A stretch of 64,000 nt of DNA. It comes from Saprospiraceae bacterium (GTDB taxonomy: Bacteria; Bacteroidota; Bacteroidia; Chitinophagales; Saprospiraceae). The notes under the pieces were generated by a model that did not search any database, was not told where the DNA came from, and was given only the letters and a program-made list of their open reading frames with translations. Position 1 is the stretch's first letter; each line of letters starts with the position of its first letter. The DNA lies in the NCBI GenBank assembly GCA_016717655.1, contig JADKFC010000030.1, forward strand, positions 248,001 through 312,000. Reading direction: 5' to 3'. Below are positions 27,258 through 37,852 of this stretch, one piece after another. The position numbers and the translations under genes are program-made.

Positions 27258-27665
27258 TTATTCCTCTTCATCTTCCTCCTTGGCCGTAAGGAAGCCCATA
27301 TCGTTGAGGTTGTTAAACCACTTGATTACTTTTTTTACATCACCCGGATACACCCTGTCTTTGTCATAGTCGGGCAAAATATTGGCAAAATATGCCATTA
27401 ACTCGGGACCTGAAGATTTTACAGAAACAGGGGGCAGATCTGCCATTTTATCCATCATGGTTTGGAAGATATCTTTTAGATCAACTGTGTCTTTCATGGT
27501 GTAAATACCAACCGTTTCCAAAGGCGTAAACTGGTGGGTACGCACTGAAAAGAAAGAGGATTTACCGGTGGCTGGATCTTTGAGAATTAAGCCATTGTTG
27601 CGGGAAGAGACAAGGGTCATTAAACCCGGATGACCGCTTACGGCTACTACATTTTTTAACTTCAT
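27258..27665 (-). CDS. DUF5606 domain protein
   Basis: 135-residue cytoplasmic protein matching the Bacteroidota-restricted DUF5606 family. The N-terminus has VVAVSGHPGLMTLVSSRNNGLILKD, followed by a SVRTHQFTPLETVGIYT segment and an acidic tail EEDEEE. No function is known. A clear promoter lies 52 bases upstream. Confidence 0.82.
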   Translation of the reverse strand: MKLKNVVAVSGHPGLMTLVSSRNNGLILKDPATGKSSFFSVRTHQFTPLETVGIYTMKDTVDLKDIFQTMMDKMADLPPVSVKSSGPELMAYFANILPDYDKDRVYPGDVKKVIKWFNNLNDMGFLTAKEEDEEE

Positions 27666-27716
27666 GGTTTTGCTGTTCTTTCTAAGGAAGATTGGTAAAA
27701 ATTAACTTTGAGGCCG

Positions 27717-27746
27717 CAAAGATATTTACCCTGTATTGAATATCAA
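27717..27746 (-). promoter_or_regulatory. Promoter of the DUF5606 gene
   Basis: Minus strand: TTG (27746-27744), a 19-base spacer, then TATCTTTG (27724-27717) followed by CGGCC. The same CGGCC follows the -7 box of ychF. Confidence 0.6.
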
Positions 27747-27769
27747 TCAAATCTAATGGCTAAATGTTA

Positions 27770-29128
27770 TCAAAAGGCAATAATTAACCTAATCAATTCA
27801 TAATCAACCTCTAAACCTTGGTTATTCTGACTGTCAGTTTTTTTGATTTTATGATTGCCCTCCGTTATTAAGGTACAGGCCTCTTCTTTCAGGGCTATCA
27901 GTGCCTGGTGTTCCCCCAAATCAATGGAGCCAATTTGACCGGCTTCAATCTGACAGCTCTGGGTTAGGAAGCCAACGATATCTGACTTACTGATTTTATC
28001 CTTTCTACCCTTATTGATTTGCCAGGTGGTCATAGATTCAGGTTCTTCAGCTTTCTTTTCAAAGGTAGGAAAATACTCTGCCGGGATAGGTGAAAGAAAG
28101 CCAGGTAGGTCTTCTCCTTCAAATCTGATGAAATAGATATCGCCATCGCTGCCCATCCTGCCTGTTCTTCCATTTCTGTGTACCATTTCTTCAGCTTTGT
28201 GCGGAAAATGGTAGTGGACCACAAAACGTGCCAACGGAATATCTAGCCCCCTGGCTGCAAGATCAGTAGCCACTAAAATATTGACAGTGCCATTCCTGAA
28301 TTTTGAAATTACCGTCTCTCTTTCAAATTGATCGAGTCCTCCATGAAAAACAGCTGCATTAAAATGTGCCCTTTGCAATGATTCCCCTACCCTGTCAGCA
28401 GATTCCTTGTGATTGACAAATACGATAACTTTTTGACCCCCTATGTCGTTCAACAAATGACTTACAATTTCCAACTTATCCTTTGAAGTAGAATTCACCA
28501 TCCAGGTCATTACCCTTCCTCTTTTTTCGATGGTATCAAACTCAAAATTCTCCCAGTCAGTCCTTTTTTCAAGCAAAGGAAGCTGGCTGTCTTTGGTGGC
28601 CGATGTCAATACCACTTGATTTTGTTCGGTAGTAAAGGCATCAATCAGAGCCTTCATTTCCTCTTTGAAACCTATTTCCAGAGATTTGTCATATTCATCC
28701 AGGACTACAGTTGCGAATACCCCATTTAAAACGGTATTTCTATGGTGATCACTCAATCTACCCGGGGTGCCAATTATCAGATCAGGATTTCGTTGTAGAG
28801 CGAGGATTTCGCGGTGCCTGTTGTTTCCCCCATAACTCAAAACTACCGATAGTCCGGAACCCAGATTTCTGGCTACCTGTGCGGTTTGGATGGCCAATTC
28901 GCGAGTAGGCACAATGATGAGTGCTCTCAGTTTTTGTTGACTGATGCGCAAAACCAACGGAAGCAAAAAAGCCAGGGTCTTACCCGAACCTGTTGGTGCA
29001 GTAAGCCAAACATCTTTGCCGGAAAACAGGGGATCAAATACTTTTTGCTGCATGGCAGTCAAAGAGCTGTGGCCCAGCTTTGCCAGGAGTCGGTCAATTT
29101 CGTTTTTATGCTGGTCGTGGTATGACAA
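27770..29128 (-). CDS. DEAD-box RNA helicase, DbpA type
   Basis: ATP-dependent RNA helicase of 452 residues. Motif I is APTGSGKT (about 40), motif Ia PTRELAIQ, and motif II DEYD in place of DEAD. SAT, VATDLAARGLDIP and HRNGRTGRMG follow. The C-terminal domain (about 375-450, with KGRKDKISKSDIVGFL) resembles the DbpA RNA-binding domain that targets 23S rRNA, so a ribosome-assembly role is plausible. It follows mqnB after 15 bases on the same strand. Confidence 0.88.
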   Translation of the reverse strand: MSYHDQHKNEIDRLLAKLGHSSLTAMQQKVFDPLFSGKDVWLTAPTGSGKTLAFLLPLVLRISQQKLRALIIVPTRELAIQTAQVARNLGSGLSVVLSYGGNNRHREILALQRNPDLIIGTPGRLSDHHRNTVLNGVFATVVLDEYDKSLEIGFKEEMKALIDAFTTEQNQVVLTSATKDSQLPLLEKRTDWENFEFDTIEKRGRVMTWMVNSTSKDKLEIVSHLLNDIGGQKVIVFVNHKESADRVGESLQRAHFNAAVFHGGLDQFERETVISKFRNGTVNILVATDLAARGLDIPLARFVVHYHFPHKAEEMVHRNGRTGRMGSDGDIYFIRFEGEDLPGFLSPIPAEYFPTFEKKAEEPESMTTWQINKGRKDKISKSDIVGFLTQSCQIEAGQIGSIDLGEHQALIALKEEACTLITEGNHKIKKTDSQNNQGLEVDYELIRLIIAF

Positions 29129-29143
29129 AGTGGTTGTTGAATT

Positions 29144-29815
29144 TTATGCTTGTTGGATAAGGCGAATCATTTCACCATTTAAATTATCGATGGCTTTGGC
29201 TAACTCCCAGGCGGCTCTGTTTCTGGGTTCAACCCTGTTGGAGATGGCTCTGATTTGCATACACCTTACATCCATAAGGCGGCAGGCATAAAAGAAAGCA
29301 GCTCCCTCCATACTTTCAATATCGGCATTGTATTTTTTTGTGATTCGGTCAATGGAAACCTCATGGCCATGCACTTTATTGACCGTCAGTGACCTGACTT
29401 CTTTTAGGCCAGATTTTAAGACCTGTTTACCCGGCTTCAACCAGCCGTCTTCGAATGGGTAGCCGTCTTTTTCACAAAGGTCCATTTCATACACATCTGT
29501 AAAACTGCCGTCGGCTTCTTCAACGCCAAGATCCGCAAAACGATCAGAAGTTACTTCTACAACCGTACCCAAGGCTAAATCCGACTGAAAACTACCTGCC
29601 ACCCCCATTTGGATGGCCAGGTCAACTTCTTTGACAAATTCACTTCTTGCCATTGCCAATGCCGTATTGACCATGCCAACACCGGTAACCAGAGGATGAA
29701 TGGTGTGGTGGTTGTATTCAAAGTGAAAGAAAGAATGCCGCACAGCATTTTCCTCCAAAAAGTGAAGGAGGGGTGCCATTTCATAGGTAGTGGCGCTCAC
29801 CATAAGCAACCGCAT
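29144..29815 (-). CDS. mqnB: Futalosine hydrolase
   Basis: Nucleosidase of the MTA/SAH-hydrolase fold that splits futalosine in the alternative menaquinone pathway. The 223-residue product has GVGMVNTALAMARS, MGVAGSFQSDLALGTVV, and the substrate-binding ESMEGAAFFYACRLMDV followed by ISNRVEPRNRAAW. That arginine-rich ISNRVEPRNR stretch favours MqnB over MTA/SAH nucleosidase. The other mqn genes are outside the window. It fits a menaquinone-reducing complex I. Confidence 0.85.
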   Translation of the reverse strand: MRLLMVSATTYEMAPLLHFLEENAVRHSFFHFEYNHHTIHPLVTGVGMVNTALAMARSEFVKEVDLAIQMGVAGSFQSDLALGTVVEVTSDRFADLGVEEADGSFTDVYEMDLCEKDGYPFEDGWLKPGKQVLKSGLKEVRSLTVNKVHGHEVSIDRITKKYNADIESMEGAAFFYACRLMDVRCMQIRAISNRVEPRNRAAWELAKAIDNLNGEMIRLIQQA

Positions 29816-29906
29816 ATCAAAAAGTTTTGAGCAAGATAGGAAATAGTTTTATACTTTATTAACAAAATAATATTCCGTTTAGGTGTCAAGTCAATGAGTC
29901 ATACCG

Positions 29907-29914
29907 TATTTTTG
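29907..29914 (+). promoter_or_regulatory. -7 box upstream of the ABC-F gene
   Basis: TATTTTTG fits TAnnTTTG and lies 32 bases before the ATG at 29947. No good -33 element is seen. Confidence 0.4.
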
Positions 29915-29946
29915 TCTCTTGTTTTTGAATTTCAAAAAATTATTAC

Positions 29947-31569
29947 ATGATTTCTGTTTCTAACCTTTCCCTTCGATATGGCAAGCGCACGCTTTTTGAA
30001 GATGTCAATATCAAATTTACAGAAGGCAATTGTTATGGCATTATAGGTGCAAATGGAGCCGGGAAAAGTACATTTTTGAAAATTCTTTCCGGAGAAATAG
30101 ACCCAACAACGGGTTCTGTTGAGATTGGAAAAGACTTAAGAATGAGTGTTTTGAAGCAGAATCACTACGAGTTTGATGAATTTCCGGTGCTGGAGACGGT
30201 CATAATGGGCAACAGAAGGTTGTATGACATCATGAAAGAAAAAGATGCCATTTATCTCAAGCCGGATTTTTCTGATGCTGATGGACTCAAGGCAGGTGAG
30301 CTCGAGGCTCAATTTGCTGAAATGGATGGTTGGAATGCAGAAAGTGATGCGGCCACCTTGTTGTCTAACCTGGGCATTGCCGAGGATCTGCATTATAAGT
30401 TGTTGAACGAATTGGACTCAAAAGATAAGGTAAGGGTTTTGCTGGCTCAGTCTTTATTTGGGCATCCTGATATTTTGTTGTTGGATGAGCCTACCAACGA
30501 CCTTGACTTCTCTACCATAGCCTGGCTCGAAGAATTTTTGGCCGATTATGATAAAATCGTTTTGGTGGTGAGTCACGACCGTCACTTCCTGGATGCTGTT
30601 TGTACCCACGTAGCCGACATCGATTTTGGCAAGATTACCATTTTTTCGGGCAACTACTCTTTCTGGTATGAAAGCTCACAGCTGTTGTTGAAACAGCGGG
30701 CTGATCAAAACAAAAAGGCAGAAGATAAAATAGCAGAATTGAAGGCCTTTATCGCCCGATTCTCAGCCAACGCCTCTAAATCCAAGCAGGCAACCAGTAG
30801 GAAAAAAGCACTGGACAAGATCAATTTAAATGACATGCGACCTTCCAACAGGAGGTATCCGGGTATTATCTTCAATAACCAGGGCCGAGAAGCAGGTGAC
30901 CAAATTCTGGATGTCAGTATTAACGAAAAAGTAAGCGGCGATATGGTGTTGCTGAAAAACGTAAAATTTGATGTAAGAAAGGGGCAAAAGATTGCAATTT
31001 ATTCAGAAAACTCACTGGCTACTTCGGCTTTGTACAAGATCCTGGCCGGTGAAGACAATGATTACGATGGATCCTTTAAATGGGGAATAACCATCACCAG
31101 CGCCTATCTTCCTTCTGACAATGGAGAATACTTTGTAAACAAGGATATGAATTTGGTAGATTGGTTGAGACAGTACACTACCAACATGGATGAAACGGAC
31201 TTGCGAGGATTCTTAGGAAGGATGTTATTCAGCGGTGAAGAAACCCAGAAAAATTGTACCGTTTTGAGTGGTGGTGAAAAAATGAGATGTATGCTAAGTC
31301 GACTGATGACAGCCAATGCCAATGTAATTTTGTTAGACGAGCCTACCAACCACCTGGACCTTGAATCCATAACCGCATTGAACAACGGACTTAATGATTA
31401 CAGGGGTACCGTATTGTTTACAACACGTGACCACGCCTTGGCTCAATCTGTAGCTGATAGGGTGATTGAAATAACACCTTATGGCATAGTAGACAGGGAA
31501 ACCAGTTTTGATGATTACCTCAATGATGAAAGAATAAAGACGGCAAAAGAAGCCCTGATTAATGCCTAG
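29947..31569 (+). CDS. ABC-F family ATPase (YbiT-like)
   Basis: Soluble protein with two ATP-binding cassettes and no membrane part. ABC-F proteins act on the ribosome. NBD1 has Walker A GANGAGKST (about 36-44) and Walker B ILLLDEPTNDLD. NBD2 has LSGGEKMR and VILLDEPTNHLD. Two motifs are degenerate. NBD1 has LDSKDKVR where LSGGQ is expected, and NBD2 has SENSLATSAL where its Walker A should be. One composite ATP site is thus intact and the other is not. Length is 540 residues. It ends 5 bases from the convergent AsmA-like gene. Confidence 0.87.
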   Translation: MISVSNLSLRYGKRTLFEDVNIKFTEGNCYGIIGANGAGKSTFLKILSGEIDPTTGSVEIGKDLRMSVLKQNHYEFDEFPVLETVIMGNRRLYDIMKEKDAIYLKPDFSDADGLKAGELEAQFAEMDGWNAESDAATLLSNLGIAEDLHYKLLNELDSKDKVRVLLAQSLFGHPDILLLDEPTNDLDFSTIAWLEEFLADYDKIVLVVSHDRHFLDAVCTHVADIDFGKITIFSGNYSFWYESSQLLLKQRADQNKKAEDKIAELKAFIARFSANASKSKQATSRKKALDKINLNDMRPSNRRYPGIIFNNQGREAGDQILDVSINEKVSGDMVLLKNVKFDVRKGQKIAIYSENSLATSALYKILAGEDNDYDGSFKWGITITSAYLPSDNGEYFVNKDMNLVDWLRQYTTNMDETDLRGFLGRMLFSGEETQKNCTVLSGGEKMRCMLSRLMTANANVILLDEPTNHLDLESITALNNGLNDYRGTVLFTTRDHALAQSVADRVIEITPYGIVDRETSFDDYLNDERIKTAKEALINA

Positions 31570-31574
31570 GCCTT

Positions 31575-34500
31575 CTACCCGCCCCCTTTTTTCTTTTTAA
31601 ACGGATTCCAGTCTTTCACTTTGTTTTTGAGGTCGTCAATGTCCTTGCCTGTTTTATTTTTAATTACTTCTTCGGCTTTTTTCTTGAGGGTATCGGAAAC
31701 CGTTTTACCTACGAGGGTGTCAAGTTTGTTTTCTACTTCCTTTTTCACCTTATCTTTGGCTTCGTTCAAGACCTCATTGGCCTTTTCTTCTGCCTTTTGT
31801 TTTACCTTGTCTACTTCCTGCTCTGCCCTCGACCGCAAAGTATCTTTCAATTCTTCTTTCTTTTGCTGAACTACCTTGGTAATTGAATCTCTGGCCTGAG
31901 CTGCCTTTATTTTTACCTCATCTTTGAGCTCCTGCTCCATTGATTTACCTGATGTTCCCAATGGTTTAATTCCTATTTTAGGGTCTTTGATGCGCCCGCC
32001 TATAGTAAGTCTAACATCAATAAATTCACCCTGCGCCAGATTGAGTCCCAATTTGGATGCCTCTTTTTCCAATAAGCCAAGACCTTTCATGGCTGTACCT
32101 GTTACTACGTTTTTGGACAACATTTTCCTGGGTATTCTCAAATCAAACTGATAATCCATATCACCACCCAACTTGTGTTTACCCAATCCTTTGACGTCAA
32201 TGCCTGAGATGTTTTTGGTAAATTCTTTTATTTCTACCACACCATTTTTAACCTCAAACCAGTTTCTGGTATCCTTGATTTCCATCTGAGATACTTCTTT
32301 CAATCCAAGTTTGTCGCCTGCTGCTGCCAGAGGCGCAAACCCTTTAATAATGCCATTGAGGGTTTCAATAAAACCAGATACCGTAAGGGTAGAAAGATCT
32401 GGCAACATGCCCTTGCCAAGTTTACCTTCCATTACCAGCGTGGTGTTAAACACCCCATTGATGTATTGAGCTACCGGTGCCAGTGCCTTCATGGTTATAA
32501 ATTGATTGAACGCTTTGTTGAACTCCATTTTATCAAGATTCAACTTTACATTAAAGGCGGGGCTGTCGGTAGAAGTATCATACAAACCATCAAATCCTAT
32601 TTTCCCGCCCAGGGTACCGGCTTGCAGACCTGTCATGTAAATTACCTGATTTTGTACCAAAACCTTACCTGAAAAGCGATCCAGGGTCATGTTGGTATAC
32701 TTCAGCTGTTCAATGTCAGCATTCATTTGTAAGTTAACGTCTGCAGGGACCTTAAATAAAACCTCTTCCTCCTGAACCGGAACATCAGATGACTTGCTCA
32801 TAAAAGCATTGGCGTCCAGTTTTCCGGCTTGCACATTGAGATCACCATTAAGAACACCCTGGCCCGTCATCCAGGAATAAACATTGGCCAGCTTTCCGTT
32901 AAAGGCAAGGTCACTGCCATCCATATTCATGCTGAAGGATTTTACATCCACATTTTCAATACCCAGGGTAGCAAGCCCTTTAAGGTTTTTTACTTTGTGG
33001 TTGCCATACAAAATTTCTTTGAAATCTACATCGGCATCAATGTGGCTATAGCTGTAGGCACTCAAATCCGGCATAAAAGCCGAACCCGCCTCCTTCTGAC
33101 TTGCGGTTGGTGCTGAGTTGGTCCATTCGTTCATATCCATTAAAGAAGATACCACTTTGACCTTTCCCGAAATATTTTTATTGTCAGAAAAATAAGCCAT
33201 AGGATGTAGAACTTCACCACTCAAACTGAGGTCACTTTTTCAAATCTGAATGGCACTGGTTTGCAGACTGATTTTTTGAGGATTGGCAGTCATAGAAGCA
33301 CTACCCACCCTCACAGCCGGACTGCCCTTTGATTTGTACAGCAGTTGATTGGCAGAGGCGGTACCATTAAAACCTATGGCAGCATAATTTTCTTTATCTA
33401 TATCGGATTGTCTGGCATCGAACGACAGGTTGGCATTTAGGGAACCTGACAGTTGTTCTACTCCCTCTAGAGGTAAGGCTTTTTTCCAGTTTTCCAACTT
33501 AATTCCTCCTTTGATATTACCGGTAACCCTTGCATTGGTGAGTCCATCTCTGATTCTGAAGTTTCCTGTAATTCGCTCCTGGTTGACTGAAAGTCCGGCA
33601 TTATCTATGGTCACTTCAAGATCTTTCATATCCTGACGCGTAGATTTAATATTCACCAGTGCTGTGACCCCTGAAATGGAGGCATCCAGTCCCTCATATT
33701 TGGCCGAGCCGTTTTTGATGTCGAGCGTAAGATCAAAAGCCGGGTAAATGGGTTTCAAACCATTGTAATCTCCTTTGACCACTGCCGATAAGGTGGCACT
33801 ACCCTTGGCATTGACCGTATTGTAAGCAGACAAATAAGGAAAGATGGATATCAATTCGCCAAAATTGTTGCCAAGCGTCTTGATATCAGCATTGATGCGC
33901 ATGGTTTCATCATCCACAAATTGGACCGATCCATCCCCGCGTGCTTTTAATTTATTGATATAAAGTTCATTGTCTTTAAGTTCAAAAAGCAACTTATCCA
34001 TGTCAATATGAAAATCGGCATCCAGACCTGCTTTCACATATTTGAGATAGGTGAAGCCATCGAAAACCACTGACAAACTATCCGCCTGGGTCGAGGTTTC
34101 AAGATCGTAAACACTGGAAGCAATGTCACCACTGCCTTTATGGCTTACCCCACGTAGGTACAATTCTACAGGAAGGGTCAAATCTCTGTAAGTAAGATTA
34201 CAATTATTGAGCTCATATCCTTCCAGGGCAAATTCTACACCAGTGGTGTCTTCAGAAGGTTTGGTGATGAGGTAATTGGCCAGGCTGTCATTTAAGAAGA
34301 CCAGGTCGATATCCGCGTCATTGAGACCTATGTATTTAATGGACTTGGGGGCTGATTTATTAAAAAGTGGGATTAGGGAAAAATCCAATTCCAAGGATTT
34401 GGCCCGTAGAAGATTTTGTCCATAAAAAGTATCAATGCCCACAACACTTAATTCCTGTATTTCTACCGAAACCTCCGGAAACGATCTCAAAAAAGAAACA

Positions 34501-34664
34501 TCCACATCTTTAAATTCTATCTCAGCGTTGACACTTTCATTGGCAAATTTTTTAATTTCCTCCAGAATCTGGTCTTTAAACACAAAGGGTGCCACCAGTA
34601 ATGCGATAATTAAGCCCAGGATTAAAAAGCCCAGGTATTTAAAAACTCTTTTCAATTTATCCAT
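31575..34664 (-). CDS. AsmA-like envelope protein (one in-frame stop)
   Basis: Large AsmA-family protein thought to span the periplasm and affect lipid or outer-membrane homeostasis. One N-terminal membrane helix (about 10-28) anchors a long beta-rich region. A coiled, Lys/Glu-rich C-terminus of about 150 residues follows, ending GNPFKKKKGGG-like. The reading frame is continuous over 1030 codons except for TGA at 33240-33242 (SAIQI-stop-KSDLSLSG). Gly (GGA) is expected there from the IGKSD pattern common in the family. This is a single-base nonsense change or an error, not a frameshift. The second half could in theory restart at TTG 33224. Confidence 0.82.
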
Positions 34665-34756
34665 TGGTATATTAATTCGACTATAATACGGGATAAAGGG
34701 TACAAACTACCCCTTATCCTATATATTTAACAAAATCTTTTGATAGAACGTTTTAA

Positions 34757-36298
34757 CTACAGCGGAATATTGCCGTGTTTTTTAGTTGGTCTTACTACTT
34801 TTTTATTGGCCAGCATTTCAAATGCACGGATGAGTTTTTTCCTTGTTTCAGATGGAACAATGACTTCATCCACAAAACCTCTTCCCGCTGCTCTGTAAGG
34901 ATTGGCAAACTTATGTTGATATTCTGCTTCTTTTTCCAATAGTTTTGCCTCCGGGTTTTCAGCACTTGTGATTTCTTTTTTAAAGATAATTTCACTGGCT
35001 CCCTTGGCTCCCATCACGGCAATTTCTGCACTGGGCCAGGCATAGTTGAGGTCTGCTTTGATGTGTTTGCTGTTCATAACATCATATGCCCCACCGTAGG
35101 CCTTTCTTGTAATGACCGTTACTCTGGGTACAGTTGCCTCACTAAAAGCATAAAGCAATTTTGCTCCATTGGTGATGATGGCATTCCACTCCTGGTCGGT
35201 ACCCGGCAAAAACCCCGGAACGTCAACCAACACCAATAATGGGATATTAAAACAATCACAGAATCTTACAAATCGGGCTGCTTTTTTACTGGCATTGACA
35301 TCTAAAACACCGGCCAGGTCCTGGGGTTGGTTGGCCACAATACCAATGCTTCTTCCAGCCAGGCGGGCAAAACCCACTACAATATTTTCAGCATAGTGCT
35401 CATGTACTTCAAAAAAAGAATCTTTATCGCTTAGCTCCACAATCACTTCTTTGATGTCATAAGGTGTTTGTGAAGAAGCCGGTATGATTTTGTTCAAGGC
35501 AGGCCTGCATTCATCATCTCCGCTGTAGGGTACCAGAGGTGTAGTTTCTCTGTTGTTTTGGGGAATGTAGGAGAGCAGGGTCCTTATCTTGCGGATTGCA
35601 TCCAGATCATTATAGGCTGTCAAATGGGCTACCCCACTCTTTCTGGCGTGGGTCATGGCTCCTCCCAATTCCTCAGAAGTTACATCCTCGTTGGTCACCG
35701 TTTTTACAACATTGGGACCTGTTACAAACATGTAAGAAGTATTTTCCACCATCATGATAAAATCAGTGATAGCAGGTGAATACACTGCTCCGCCGGCACA
35801 TGGGCCCATAATAGCGCTGATCTGAGGAATTACTCCGGATGCAACGGTATTCCTGAAAAAAATATCGGCATAGCCACCCAAAGAATTGACCCCTTCCTGA
35901 ATCCTGGCGCCTCCGGAGTCATTGAGTCCAATAACCGGAGCTCCATTCTCCATGGCCAAATCCATTATTTTGCAAATTTTTTCAGCATGGGTTTCGGACA
36001 AGGAACCTCCAAAAACCGTGAAATCCTGGGCAAAAACATAGGCCAAACGTCCATGAATCTTGCCATAGCCCGTTATGACGCCATCGCCGGGGAATTGTTG
36101 GGTTTCCATTCCAAAGTCAAAAGAACGGTGTTCCTTGAGCATATCCAGTTCCTCAAACGAACCGGCGTCAAGTAAAAGTTCCAAACGCTCTCGGGCCGTT
36201 AGTTTTCCTTTTTTATGCTCTTTGTCAATTCTTTCCGTTCCTCCCCCCAACTGGGCGAGTTCTTTTTTATCCCTTAGGGCATTCAGCAGGTCTTGCAT
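34757..36298 (-). CDS. Acyl-CoA carboxylase beta subunit (propionyl-/methylmalonyl-CoA type)
   Basis: Carboxyltransferase subunit that moves CO2 from biotin to an acyl-CoA, or the reverse. The 513-residue product has GKLTARERLELLLDAGSF, GLNDSGGARIQEGV (oxyanion-type loop), MGPCAGGAVYSPA, and the second half with DVPGFLPGTDQEW and RKAYGGAYDVM. Length and order match propionyl-CoA carboxylase beta or methylmalonyl-CoA decarboxylase alpha; the two cannot be told apart here. No biotin carboxylase or biotin-carrier gene is nearby. Confidence 0.93.
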   Translation of the reverse strand: MQDLLNALRDKKELAQLGGGTERIDKEHKKGKLTARERLELLLDAGSFEELDMLKEHRSFDFGMETQQFPGDGVITGYGKIHGRLAYVFAQDFTVFGGSLSETHAEKICKIMDLAMENGAPVIGLNDSGGARIQEGVNSLGGYADIFFRNTVASGVIPQISAIMGPCAGGAVYSPAITDFIMMVENTSYMFVTGPNVVKTVTNEDVTSEELGGAMTHARKSGVAHLTAYNDLDAIRKIRTLLSYIPQNNRETTPLVPYSGDDECRPALNKIIPASSQTPYDIKEVIVELSDKDSFFEVHEHYAENIVVGFARLAGRSIGIVANQPQDLAGVLDVNASKKAARFVRFCDCFNIPLLVLVDVPGFLPGTDQEWNAIITNGAKLLYAFSEATVPRVTVITRKAYGGAYDVMNSKHIKADLNYAWPSAEIAVMGAKGASEIIFKKEITSAENPEAKLLEKEAEYQHKFANPYRAAGRGFVDEVIVPSETRKKLIRAFEMLANKKVVRPTKKHGNIPL

Positions 36299-36634
36299 GG
36301 TCTAAAATTAGATGGTAAAGATAAGCAAAAGACGGAAAATGTTTGGTTAAATGAGACATATCAGACCACCATCTGATGAAGATATGGGCTATGTCAAAAT
36401 AGCAAAAGAGAATGGCTTTGGAGTCAAGATATTGGCAGTAAGTTCCATCCGGCCGAGGGGTGCCAAAAATAGATTTTAAAGTTACCACTCAAAAACGCGG
36501 TCACAAAACCCTGTTTAAAGTCTTTATAACCATAAAACAGGATGGATTGCCCGAAAAATAGCATGCTGTTAGATAATTTGGGGAAAATTCTTCAATACAT
36601 ATTATTACTTTTGTAAATAACTTTAAACTGGTTT
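36299..36634. other. Intergenic region without a recognisable gene
   Basis: 336 bases between the divergent carboxylase and aminotransferase genes. There is no convincing coding frame. The only clear signal is the -7 box at 36606-36613. Confidence 0.5.
36606..36613 (+). promoter_or_regulatory. -7 box of the aminotransferase gene
   Basis: Perfect TACTTTTG, 21 bases before the ATG at 36635. A TTTG at 36577-36580 is rather far (25 bases) to be the -33 element. Confidence 0.5.
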
Positions 36635-37841
36635 ATGGCATTTGATCTAAAAATAATGGTGGCAGACAAAATTCAGGAAATGACTGAATCTGCCACAATA
36701 CGTATGGCGCAAAAAGCGAGAGAATTGGCTTCCAAGGGAGTCAATGTAATTTCCCTTAGCTTGGGTGAACCCGATTTTGATACTCCTGAACATATCAAAG
36801 ATGCTGCCATCGATGGTTTGCACAAGGGTATGACCAAGTACACTCCTGTTTCTGGAACGCTGGAGTTGAAAAATGCCATCATCCGCAAGATGAAACGCGA
36901 CAGTGGCCTCGAATATCAGGGCAATCAAATTGTGATCTCCAATGGCGCCAAACAAAGTATTTTTAATATCTGCACCGCTGTCATTGATCCGGGAGATGAG
37001 GTTATTATTTTTGCCCCTTACTGGGTTTCTTACTTCGAAATTGTGAAGTTTTGCAACGGCACACCCGTAATTGTTTCAGCAGGTATAGAAGATGAGTTTA
37101 AAGTTAGCGCAGCGCAAGTAGCAGCAGCCATCACACCAAAGACCAGGATGATCATTTTTTCATCACCCTGCAACCCAACCGGCAGCGTTTTTACCGGAGA
37201 TGAATTGGCAGCCATAGCCGAAGTCATCAAAGCACATGACAATATTGTAGTTGTTTCGGATGAAATATATGAGTACATCAATTTTCAGTCAAAACATGCC
37301 AGTATAGCCTCTGTCCAGGTATGCAGGAGATAACAGCGGTAGTGAATGGCTTCTCCAAAGGCTTTTCGATGACCGGTTGGAGACTAGGATTTATGGCGGG
37401 CCCTGCCTGGCTTGCTTCCGCATGCGACAAGGTGCAGGGACAGGTTACATCAGGTGCTGCATCATTTAGCCAACATGCCGCAGCTGTGGGTCTGGATAGC
37501 GATATGGGTCCCACCATGGAAATGACACGAGCCTTTAAGAAAAGACGTGATTTGGTTATTGATCAACTTAAGCAGATACCCGGACTGATAGTCAATAATC
37601 CGCAGGGAGCGTTTTATGTATTTCCGGATGTAAGTTATTACTTTGGAAAAAGTGATGGCACCAACACCATCCAAAATGCAGATGACTTTTCTGAAATCAT
37701 GTTGGCTGAAGCCCATGTGGGCCTGGTTAGTGGTTCAGCTTTCGGGGCGATCAATGCATCCGAATATCCTATGCCGCCTCTGAAGAAGATTTTACCGAGG
37801 CCATCAAAAGATTAAAAAACTGTTTGTCAAAATTTAAATAA
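36635..37841 (+). CDS. Aspartate aminotransferase, class I (two frame breaks)
   Basis: PLP-dependent transaminase interconverting aspartate and glutamate via their keto acids. It has SLGEPDFDTPEHI, the ISNGAKQS loop, SSPCNPTGSVF, VSDEIYEYI, and the PLP-lysine motif NGFSKGFSMTGWRLG. The frame changes twice. A missing C at 37315-37316 gives ASVPGMQEIT, and a missing G in 37744-37747 gives AFGGDQCIRISYAASEEDF. Restored, it is 402 residues ending at TAA 37839-37841, normal for the family. Two errors in one conserved housekeeping gene argue for sequencing noise. Confidence 0.88.
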
Positions 37842-37852
37842 AATATTGCCAT

